From assembly GCA_943329505.2 (NCBI GenBank), contig CALQED020000099.1, positions 1 through 5,612 on the forward strand: 5,612 nt of DNA, in the 5' to 3' direction. Below, piece by piece: positions 1-5,612 of the stretch (the stretch's first letter is position 1; every line of letters begins with the position of its first letter). The stretch is from Polynucleobacter meluiroseus. GTDB taxonomy: Bacteria > Pseudomonadota > Gammaproteobacteria > Burkholderiales > Burkholderiaceae. A model generated the notes under the pieces. It was not told the origin of the DNA, ran no database searches, and worked only from the letters and a program-made list of their open reading frames with translations. The translations under genes and the position numbers were made by a program.

Positions 1-1158
1 CTCAAAGGCGCCGGTCTCACGATGTACTCTCGGATGGGCGATGGCCGTGCGGTACTCAGATCTTCCATCGGTGAATTCTTATGCAGCGAAGCCATGCACG
101 CGTTAGGTATCCCGACGACTAGGGCGCTGTCAGTGGTGGGATCAGACTTGCCTGTGCGGCGAGAAACCCTCGAAACCGCCGCAGTTTGTGCTCGGTTGGC
201 GCCAAGCTTCATTCGCGTTGGCCATTTCGAGCACTTTGCCTCTTTGCACAATATTGTGCGTCTCACAGAGCTTGCGGATCTCTTAATACAGGATCACTAC
301 CCTAGCTGCAGAAACAATGCCAATCCTTATCTCGAGTTATTTAGACAAATCTGTGAACGCAATGCCAAACTAGTAGCACAATGGCAATCAGTCGGTTTTT
401 GTCATGGAGTCCTCAACAGCGACAACATTAGCGTACTTGGCTTGACGATGGACTATGGCCCTTTCGGGTTCTTAGATCAATTTGAAATGAATCATATTTG
501 TAATCACAGTGATCATGGCGGACGATATGCCTATCACCGCCAACCACAGATCATGCATTGGAATATGGCATGCCTTGCTAATGCTTTCATACCGCTAATA
601 GAGTTGCAACACTCAGAGTCAGATTCACAAACCTTACTTAAAGAAGTCTTGAGTGAATTCCCAGTAATCTACGGCGAGGCTTGGCTCTCTTTATTTAGAC
701 AAAAACTAGGCTTACAAACTGAGCAAGGCAGTGATATCGACCTAATAGAGAAATTAATGCAAGCATTAAATGATTCACAGGTTGATTTCACTTCATTTTT
801 TAGGCAGCTGAGTCAAATCTCTTCAGACGCCCCTGTATCCGAAATTGGCCTTAGAGACCACTTCATTGATCGCCCTCTGATTGATCAATGGTTTGCAGAT
901 TACCTTGCTCGCCTAAAGGCGGAGTCTAGTAATGATCAGAGTCGAAAAGTTGCAATGGATTTAGTCAACCCTAAATACATTTTACGTAATCATTTGGCGC
1001 AGATCGCGATTGAGAAAGCCCAGCAAGGTGATTATTCAGAAACGAATACCCTACTGCAACTGTTGAGCAAACCCTTTGATGAGCAAGTTGGGTATGAAGA
1101 CTATGCCAAACCACCACCTGCCGATCTTGAAAAAATAGAGGTGAGCTGTTCATCCTAG
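1..1158 (+). CDS. selO: Protein adenylyltransferase SelO (YdiU family), 5' end missing
   Basis: SelO is a pseudokinase-fold enzyme that moves AMP from ATP to Ser, Thr or Tyr of target proteins; in E. coli the targets include redox and metabolic proteins. The reading frame is open from base 1 (LKGAG), so the ATG at 22 is internal. By alignment from memory to Pseudomonas syringae SelO, about 111 N-terminal residues lie outside the window. Counting from the Lys of LKGAG as K113, the active-site residues fall exactly in register: E136 (73-75), R176 (193-195), R183 (214-216), D252 and N253 in NSDN (421-426), and D262 of DYGPFGFLD (451-453). The protein ends in VSCSS. That Cys (1147-1149) matches the selenocysteine site of animal SelO, and its disulfide partner in E. 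coli corresponds to the Cys of HICNHSDH (499-501). Oddities: GAGLTMYSR where GAGPTPYSR is usual, and Gly instead of Arg just before E136. The gene is intact to its stop, and msrB follows after 34 bases. Confidence 0.95.
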   Translation, partial: LKGAGLTMYSRMGDGRAVLRSSIGEFLCSEAMHALGIPTTRALSVVGSDLPVRRETLETAAVCARLAPSFIRVGHFEHFASLHNIVRLTELADLLIQDHYPSCRNNANPYLELFRQICERNAKLVAQWQSVGFCHGVLNSDNISVLGLTMDYGPFGFLDQFEMNHICNHSDHGGRYAYHRQPQIMHWNMACLANAFIPLIELQHSESDSQTLLKEVLSEFPVIYGEAWLSLFRQKLGLQTEQGSDIDLIEKLMQALNDSQVDFTSFFRQLSQISSDAPVSEIGLRDHFIDRPLIDQWFADYLARLKAESSNDQSRKVAMDLVNPKYILRNHLAQIAIEKAQQGDYSETNTLLQLLSKPFDEQVGYEDYAKPPPADLEKIEVSCSS

Positions 1159-1183
1159 ATAAATGCATTTACTTTGACACCTT

Positions 1184-1187
1184 GGAG
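1184..1187 (+). promoter_or_regulatory. Ribosome binding site of msrB
   Basis: GGAG lies 5 bases before the ATG at 1193, close to ideal spacing. It decides the start of msrB, because the alternative in-frame GTG (1187-1189) begins inside this site and would have no usable binding site of its own. Confidence 0.7.
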
Positions 1188-1192
1188 TGCCT

Positions 1193-1603
1193 ATGAAAAA
1201 AACCGATCAAGAATACAAACAATCTTTAACTGTGATTCAGTATCGCGTTACTCGCGAAGCTGCAACCGAACACCCCTTTTCGGGCAAGTATTGGGACCAC
1301 TGGGATCAAGGCAGATATACCTGCGTATGTTGTGGCACGCCCCTCTTTCTATCTACCACTAAATTTGATGCTGGCTGTGGTTGGCCAAGCTATAACGCCC
1401 CAGAAGATGGCGCGGCTATTAAAGAGGTTCGTGACGCCACCCATGGCATGATCCGTACCGAAGTGCGTTGCGCAAACTGTGAGGCCCACTTAGGCCACGT
1501 ATTTGATGATGGACCTATGCCTACGGGTCTGCGATATTGCATTAATTCAGCATCCCTGAACTTTGAGCCTAGCGTCAATGCAGAACTCACAAAGAAAGAC
1601 TAA
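1193..1603 (+). CDS. msrB: Peptide-methionine (R)-S-oxide reductase MsrB
   Basis: This enzyme reduces the R form of methionine sulfoxide in proteins back to methionine, using thioredoxin as electron donor. The product is 136 residues, a normal single-domain MsrB length, with no signal peptide, so it should be cytoplasmic. The zinc site is complete: C44 and C47 (CVCCG) with C93 and C96 (CANC). The catalytic Cys is C116 in RYCINSASL. The resolving Cys is C62 in GCGWPS, making this a two-Cys MsrB. The active-site H99, H102 (HLGH) and N118 are also present. I chose the ATG at 1193 because GGAG at 1184-1187 sits 5 bases upstream. The in-frame GTG at 1187 overlaps that site and is unlikely to be used. 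The gene lies between selO (34 bases) and yciB (26 bases) and is probably co-transcribed with both. MsrA is not encoded in this window. Confidence 0.97.
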   Translation: MKKTDQEYKQSLTVIQYRVTREAATEHPFSGKYWDHWDQGRYTCVCCGTPLFLSTTKFDAGCGWPSYNAPEDGAAIKEVRDATHGMIRTEVRCANCEAHLGHVFDDGPMPTGLRYCINSASLNFEPSVNAELTKKD

Positions 1604-1629
1604 AAACCAAATAGTTGGATAATCTGCTG

Positions 1630-2178
1630 ATGAAATTTTTATTTGACCTATTCCCCATTATCTTGTTCTTTATCGCCTTTAAGTTTGGCGATATCTATAC
1701 GGCGACCATCGTAGCCATGGTGGCAACGATTGGACAAATCCTATGGGTGTATTACCGCCATCGCAAAATTGAAGCAATGCAATGGGTCAGTCTGATCATG
1801 ATCATCGTTTTCGGTAGTCTGACTATATTCTTGCATGACAAAACCTTCATTCAGTTAAAGCCAACTGCCCTTTACTGGCTCTTCTCAGGCGCTTTGCTCA
1901 TTAGTGCACAGTTTTTTAATAAAAACTGGATTGAAGTATTGATGGGCAAGCAGGTCACCCTCAAGTCAGGTCGATCACATTCGGTCTGGCATCAGCTTAA
2001 CCTTGCTTGGTCGGCATTCTTTTTTCTGATGGGTGCGCTTAATTTATATATTGCATTCGAATATTCCGAGGAGACTTGGGTAAATTTCAAGCTTTTCGGT
2101 AGCACTGGATTGTTAGTGATATTTGTGATCATTCAGGGTGTATGGCTATCACGGCATATGGAGCATCCCGAGCAATGA
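1630..2178 (+). CDS. yciB: Inner membrane septation protein A (YciB/IspZ family)
   Basis: This is an integral inner-membrane protein of the YciB/IspZ family. Family members affect cell division and envelope synthesis (in Shigella, loss gives septation defects; in E. coli, YciB interacts with division and elongation proteins). The biochemical activity is not settled. The product is 182 residues, about the usual length. It opens with the hallmark MKFLFDLFPIILFF and shows about five hydrophobic segments (roughly residues 7-40, 52-68, 78-96, 122-143 and 153-173). Other family signatures are YRHRK (42-46), FNKNWIE.LMGKQ (96-108) and WVNFKLFG (150-157). An in-frame TTG lies at 1615, but family conservation starts at the ATG at 1630; GGAT at 1617-1620 is a weak ribosome binding site for it. 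A few extra residues around 112-117 (KSGRSH) lengthen the loop before the fourth segment. The stop overlaps the bolA start by 4 bases. Confidence 0.95.
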   Translation: MKFLFDLFPIILFFIAFKFGDIYTATIVAMVATIGQILWVYYRHRKIEAMQWVSLIMIIVFGSLTIFLHDKTFIQLKPTALYWLFSGALLISAQFFNKNWIEVLMGKQVTLKSGRSHSVWHQLNLAWSAFFFLMGALNLYIAFEYSEETWVNFKLFGSTGLLVIFVIIQGVWLSRHMEHPEQ

Positions 2179-2459
2179 GTATTAACCAAGCCAGAATTGC
2201 CCTTTTTGAAGTAGATTTAGCCAAAGCGTTTGCTATTCAAAAACTCGAGATCATTGATGAAAGCCATATGCATGCGGGACATGCTGGGGCTGCTACTGGG
2301 GGTGGCCATTTCAAGCTGACGATCATTGCCCCAGAGTTCGCTGGCCTGTCTTTAATAGCCCGCCATCGAGCTGTTTACGCAGCCTTAAATCGCCATATTC
2401 CCAAAGAAATCCATGCCTTAACCATCTCCGCCCTCACACCTGAGGAGTCTGGGCTCTAG
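2175..2459 (+). CDS. BolA family protein
   Basis: This is a small cytoplasmic BolA-fold protein of 94 residues. Members bind monothiol glutaredoxins through a bridging [2Fe-2S] cluster and take part in iron-sulfur trafficking, and some also affect transcription and cell shape. Visible signatures are IDESHMHAGHAG (27-38), a Gly-rich loop (42-44), F.G...IARHRAVYAAL (55-71, with the RHR core) and EIHALTI (78-84), whose H80 is the near-invariant cluster ligand. TPEE at 88-91 is the common family ending. I chose the ATG at 2175 because it overlaps the yciB stop as ATGA, gives a normal length and has GGAG 11 bases upstream (2160-2163). An earlier in-frame ATG at 2142 would add 11 residues encoded within yciB, with GGG only 3 bases ahead of it. 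Translational coupling to yciB is likely. The subtype (BolA against IbaG) cannot be fixed by eye, though the SHxHAGHAG motif is nearer to BolA. Confidence 0.93.
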   Translation: MSINQARIALFEVDLAKAFAIQKLEIIDESHMHAGHAGAATGGGHFKLTIIAPEFAGLSLIARHRAVYAALNRHIPKEIHALTISALTPEESGL

Positions 2460-2464
2460 CCTGC

Positions 2465-2494
2465 TTTACACTCTTGAGAATTCTTTAATTTAAT
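2465..2494 (+). promoter_or_regulatory. Candidate sigma-70 promoter for the parvulin gene
   Basis: TTTACA (2465-2470) and TTTAAT (2489-2494) each match five of six consensus bases and are 18 bases apart. They lie in the only plus-strand gap of any size (2460-2505), which is AT-rich. Transcription would begin near 2501, leaving a leader of only about 5 bases before the ATG at 2506. This is pattern matching by eye in an AT-rich stretch, so the call is tentative. Confidence 0.3.
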
Positions 2495-2505
2495 TGACTG
2501 TCACT

Positions 2506-3297
2506 ATGTTAAAAAACCAGTACCTGATCTCTGTTGCCGTAAGCGCATTATTCCTGTCTGCCCCTACTTTTGCGCAAAATGCCGCCATCGTCAATGGCAA
2601 AGCCATCCCAAAAGCACAGCTGGATAAGTTGGTGCAAAAAGCTGGTCAAGCGGATGATCCGCAAGTTCGCGAACAAGCACGTGAAATGCTCATCAGCAAA
2701 GAACTCATTCTGCAAGAGGCAGATAAGCGTGGTCTGATTCAAAAAGAATCTGTGCGTGATCAATTAGAGCAAGCGCGCGTTGGGGTATTGGTTGCCGCTG
2801 TTTTTGAAGACTTCGTTGAAAAAGAAGGTGTGACCGATGCAGAGTTAAAAACTGCCTATGAGTCGGTTAAAGCGGAATACACCGGCAAGGAATACCATGT
2901 TGAGCATATTTTGGTTGAAAAAGAATCTGATGCAAAAGCGATCATCGCTCAATTAAAAGCAGGTGGTAATTTTGCTGAGATTGCTAAAGCAAAATCGAAG
3001 GATCCAGGCTCTGCCCCAAATGGCGGAGATTTAGGCTGGGTATCTGAAAAGTCTCTAGTACCTGAGTTCTCAAAAGCGATGGTGCAACAGAAGGTTGGCC
3101 AGGTAAGCGACAAGCCTGTTAAATCCCAGTTTGGATGGCACATCATCAAAACCACTGATTCACGAGATTTGAAGGCGCCAAGTTTTGAGGAGCTTAAGCC
3201 ACAACTACAGCAAATGATCTCATCAGATCAAAACTGGCAGAAAGCGAAATTTACTGAAATGATGCAAAAGCTTCGCGCTAAGGCAAAAATTCAATAA
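2506..3297 (+). CDS. Exported parvulin-type peptidyl-prolyl cis-trans isomerase
   Basis: This is a PpiC/SurA-like foldase predicted to act in the periplasm, speeding proline isomerisation in secreted or outer-membrane proteins. The 263-residue product has an N-terminal signal peptide: basic start MLKNQ, hydrophobic core to about residue 18, and a likely cut after A23 (APTFA|QN). A helical chaperone-like region follows (about 28-125). A single parvulin domain then spans about 130-218, with YHVEHILV (130-137), FAEIAKAKSKDPGS (156-169), NGGDLGWV (172-179) and the FGWHIIK end (209-215). A charged helical tail rich in Lys and Gln closes the protein. It is not SurA itself, which usually carries two parvulin domains. 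The ATG at 2506 starts cleanly at the signal peptide. A TTG at 2494 is in frame, but neither start has a good ribosome binding site. The gene lies 46 bases after bolA and may have its own promoter. Confidence 0.93.
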   Translation: MLKNQYLISVAVSALFLSAPTFAQNAAIVNGKAIPKAQLDKLVQKAGQADDPQVREQAREMLISKELILQEADKRGLIQKESVRDQLEQARVGVLVAAVFEDFVEKEGVTDAELKTAYESVKAEYTGKEYHVEHILVEKESDAKAIIAQLKAGGNFAEIAKAKSKDPGSAPNGGDLGWVSEKSLVPEFSKAMVQQKVGQVSDKPVKSQFGWHIIKTTDSRDLKAPSFEELKPQLQQMISSDQNWQKAKFTEMMQKLRAKAKIQ

Positions 3298-3311
3298 GCG
3301 CTTTATCGAAA

Positions 3312-4475
3312 TTAATCTTTCCTAACTGGGTAATGGCGAGGCCGCATTTTTTGAATCGCCATACCCGCTAGTCCGCAAGCAAAGGCGGCAACCACAAATA
3401 CATCCCTTGGTTGTGCGAGATCCCAGATCCAACCTGCACATAAACCGCCAATGGTGCCGCCTAAGCCATAAGAGACCGTAGCCATAATCGCTTGTCCTCT
3501 GGCCTGCAAAGGACCGGTAAACCAACGTTGTAGCAATTTTGTCGCAGCGCTATGATGGGCTGCAAAAGTAGCAGCATGCATTAACTGCGCAAGAATTAAT
3601 ACTGAAGTGATAGGCAGGAATGCAATCAATATAAATCGGATCACGCCAATACCAAAGGTTCCTTGGAGAATGATTTCAGCATCTAAACGACTGAGTACTT
3701 TATTTTGGAAGTAAAAGAAAATTACCTCAGCAGCAACACCCAAGGCCCAAAAAAGTCCGATTTGAAATTTGTCATATCCCAGATTGGCTAAGTACAGCGA
3801 ATAAAACACATATAAGGCGGCATGGGCAAAGATCATAAAAAAGCCCGAAATCAGAAACCACCGAACATCTGGATTTAGAAGAACAATCCATAACTCACCC
3901 TTCACCATTTTGCGACGTTCCATCTTGGGCTCATGCAAGCAGAAGGTCGTCAGCGCTAAGGCAAATAACACGATCACGCCGACGTATGGATAGAGTTCAA
4001 TACCCTTACGTTGAAATAACTCACCAGCAGCTAGCACCATCACAATAAAACCGATCGAGCCCCAGAGACGTAAACGACCATAGCGCTTATCAAAAGTATT
4101 GTCTTTGTACAAAGCATGAATCGTTGCAGTCTCACCTAATGGCATTTGACTACTCAGAATGGTATGCAGAACAAACATCCAGATGAAAAAGCTAATGTAA
4201 CTATGTAAGAAAAAGATGGATAAAAACACCAGTGCTGCTAAGCAGGCACAGACTCGAATAATGCCAATACGATTTGATAGGTAATCGGAGAGCCATCCCC
4301 AGCTAAATGGACCCACAATGCGAGTTACTTGCAGCATCGACATCAATACCGCAATTTCGATGACGCTAAAGCCGTGGTCTAAAAAGAAAAGGCTGGCATA
4401 AGGCGAAACTAAGCCGATATAAGCAAAATATAAAAAGAAAAAGGACCCGAAGGCCCATCGAAGTCCAGGCGTCAT
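3312..4475 (-). CDS. Major facilitator superfamily transporter, HcaT-like
   Basis: This is an inner-membrane secondary transporter of 387 residues with roughly twelve hydrophobic segments. It resembles the MFS_1-like family containing E. coli HcaT, a putative 3-phenylpropionate transporter (379 residues). Shared signatures, compared from memory, are RYGRLRLWGSIGF (131-143; HcaT has YGKVRLWGSVAF), LFWALGVAAEVIFF (241-254; HcaT has YLWSLGVVAEVIIF) and MHAATFAAHHSAA (299-311; HcaT has LHCGTFTVCHLAA). GWLSD (60-64) is the cytoplasmic loop motif after the second segment. The substrate cannot be read from sequence. The gene begins 14 bases after the aroC stop and is probably co-transcribed with it. 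The ATG at 4475 has no spaced ribosome binding site (GAG directly abuts it), so translation may depend on ribosomes finishing aroC. It converges on the parvulin gene across 14 bases. The family call is firm; the substrate is unknown. Confidence 0.9.
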   Translation of the reverse strand: MTPGLRWAFGSFFFLYFAYIGLVSPYASLFFLDHGFSVIEIAVLMSMLQVTRIVGPFSWGWLSDYLSNRIGIIRVCACLAALVFLSIFFLHSYISFFIWMFVLHTILSSQMPLGETATIHALYKDNTFDKRYGRLRLWGSIGFIVMVLAAGELFQRKGIELYPYVGVIVLFALALTTFCLHEPKMERRKMVKGELWIVLLNPDVRWFLISGFFMIFAHAALYVFYSLYLANLGYDKFQIGLFWALGVAAEVIFFYFQNKVLSRLDAEIILQGTFGIGVIRFILIAFLPITSVLILAQLMHAATFAAHHSAATKLLQRWFTGPLQARGQAIMATVSYGLGGTIGGLCAGWIWDLAQPRDVFVVAAFACGLAGMAIQKMRPRHYPVRKD

Positions 4476-4489
4476 CTCAAGGGCACTGG

Positions 4490-5605
4490 CTAGTCGAGTT
4501 TGGAGCCTGGTCGTGCCGCTGGAATGGGTGCGACATCTACCGTTACATCAGCGCATTGTGCGCGATGGCGTAGAGCATGATCCATGACAACTAAAGCTAG
4601 CATGGCTTCAGCTATGGGGGTCGCACGGATGCCAACACAAGGATCGTGACGACCCTTGGTTTGAACGGTGATAGATTTGCCAGCAAGATCAATCGACCGC
4701 TTAGGACTCATGATGCTTGAGGTAGGTTTAATTGCAATGGCTACGCGCAAATCTTGACCTGTACTGATTCCTCCTAAGGTGCCACCTGCATGATTGGATG
4801 CAAAGCCATCGGGATGTAACTCGTCTCCATGCTCGCTACCACGCTGAGCAACAGATTTAAAGCCAGCACCAATCTCAACGCCCTTCACCGCATTAATCCC
4901 CATCATGGCATGTGCAATATCGGCATCGAACTTATCAAATAAGGGCTCACCTAGACCAATAGGCACATGACGAGCACGTACTTCAATCCGTGCACCGCAG
5001 GAATCTCCGGCTTTGCGCAAATCGTCCATATAGCTCTCTAACTGAGGGATGATTTGAGCGTTGGCAGCGAAAAAAGGATTCTGTCCAATCTGCGTAGCAT
5101 CCTGAAACGGAATCTCAATCTCACCAAGTTGACTCATGTAGCCATAAAACTCGGTGCCATATTGTTCATGCAACCATTTCTTAGCAATGGCTGCAGCAGC
5201 TACAACTGGTGCAGTCAAGCGAGCCGATGAGCGACCGCCACCACGAGGATCACGAAACCCATACTTATGGTGATATGCATAGTCAGCATGACCAGGTCTA
5301 AACGTTTGTAAAATATCACCGTAGTCTTGACTGCGCTGATCTGTATTGCGTATTAACAGAGCAATTGGGGCGCCAGTAGTCTTGCCCTCAAAAACGCCAG
5401 AAAGTATTTCTACTCGATCTTCTTCTTTGCGTTGGGTAACGTGGCGCGAAGTGCCTGGCTTACGGCGATCTAAGTCTTTTTGCAGGTCAGTCTCGCTCAA
5501 CAGCATGCCTGGAGGGCAACCGTCGACTACAGCCCCAATAGCGGGACCATGCGATTCACCAAAAGTGGTAACAGTAAAAAGAAGGCCTAAGGTATTTCCT
5601 GACAT
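4490..5605 (-). CDS. aroC: Chorismate synthase AroC
   Basis: AroC catalyses the seventh and last step of the shikimate pathway: anti-1,4 elimination of phosphate from 5-enolpyruvylshikimate-3-phosphate to give chorismate, precursor of aromatic amino acids, folate and quinones. It is cytoplasmic, tetrameric in the family, and needs reduced FMN. The 371-residue product is full length. All three family signatures are present: GESHGPAIG (16-24, with H19), GGGRSSAR (122-129) and GRHDPC (318-323). The second catalytic His is H106 in [17 protein letters not shown] (271-281) and KPTSSI (293-298) belong to the FMN and substrate site. The start MSGNTLG is the family's usual one. Only 7 bases lie upstream in the window, so its ribosome binding site and promoter are mostly outside. 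It is probably the promoter-proximal gene here, with the transporter gene 14 bases downstream, but genes further upstream cannot be excluded. Confidence 0.98.
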   Translation of the reverse strand: MSGNTLGLLFTVTTFGESHGPAIGAVVDGCPPGMLLSETDLQKDLDRRKPGTSRHVTQRKEEDRVEILSGVFEGKTTGAPIALLIRNTDQRSQDYGDILQTFRPGHADYAYHHKYGFRDPRGGGRSSARLTAPVVAAAAIAKKWLHEQYGTEFYGYMSQLGEIEIPFQDATQIGQNPFFAANAQIIPQLESYMDDLRKAGDSCGARIEVRARHVPIGLGEPLFDKFDADIAHAMMGINAVKGVEIGAGFKSVAQRGSEHGDELHPDGFASNHAGGTLGGISTGQDLRVAIAIKPTSSIMSPKRSIDLAGKSITVQTKGRHDPCVGIRATPIAEAMLALVVMDHALRHRAQCADVTVDVAPIPAARPGSKLD

Positions 5606-5612
5606 ACCGACA

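Noticed and set aside
22..24. ATG at 22 as the start of selO
   Set aside because: The frame is open to base 1 and encodes the conserved LKGAG with the catalytic Lys, so this Met is internal.
864..890. 8-base inverted repeat CATTGATC / GATCAATG with 11-base spacer
   Set aside because: It lies within well-conserved SelO coding sequence and is expected about once or twice by chance at this window size.
971..1168. 65-codon antisense open frame over the end of selO
   Set aside because: It has no recognisable motif and lies opposite the conserved SelO C-terminus, so it is a shadow frame.
1160..1171. 12-base perfect palindrome TAAATGCATTTA between selO and msrB
   Set aside because: About one such palindrome is expected by chance in a window of this size. 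It has no loop, T tract or nearby promoter, so neither an operator nor a terminator can be supported.
1174..1179. Perfect -35 hexamer TTGACA before msrB
   Set aside because: A matching -10 would fall around 1197, inside the msrB coding sequence in an A-rich run with no TATAAT-like match, so it cannot drive msrB.
1793..1804. Palindrome TGATCATGATCA in yciB
   Set aside because: It encodes part of the LIMII membrane segment (ctg atc atg atc atc) and is explained by codon use for repeated Ile.
2452..2461. GGCTCTAGCC at the bolA stop as a terminator
   Set aside because: A 4-base stem with a 2-base loop and only three Ts afterwards is too weak to be a terminator.

Overview
The window looks like an ordinary chromosomal stretch of a betaproteobacterium of the family Burkholderiaceae. 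Protein style, moderate GC (mid-40s by eye) and the gene order selO-msrB-yciB-bolA-parvulin fit Polynucleobacter or a close relative. That placement is recalled knowledge of the families, not a database result. The window is almost fully coding: seven protein genes, no gap longer than 46 bases, and no RNA gene, insertion sequence, CRISPR array or phage gene that I can see.

Left half, plus strand (1-2459): a compact run of four genes. It starts with the 3' three-quarters of selO (protein AMPylase, cut by the left window edge), then msrB (methionine-R-sulfoxide reductase), yciB (inner-membrane septation protein A) and bolA. Gaps are 34 and 26 bases, followed by a 4-base ATGA overlap, so the four are probably co-transcribed. 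A fifth plus-strand gene (2506-3297) encodes an exported parvulin-type peptidyl-prolyl isomerase. It follows a 46-base gap that may hold its own promoter.

Right half, minus strand (3312-5605): aroC (chorismate synthase, last step of the shikimate pathway) followed 14 bases later by an HcaT-like major facilitator transporter. The two form a likely operon that converges on the isomerase gene with only 14 bases between the stop codons.

Functionally the left run has a redox and cell-envelope flavour. SelO AMPylates redox proteins, including glutaredoxin in E. coli. MsrB repairs oxidised methionine. BolA proteins partner monothiol glutaredoxins through a shared iron-sulfur cluster. YciB and the parvulin act at the inner membrane and in the periplasm. 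I found no convincing undescribed system. The points most worth a second look are the unusual residues in the SelO active-site region, the possible shared glutaredoxin link, the near-leaderless start of the parvulin gene, and the aroC-transporter pairing.
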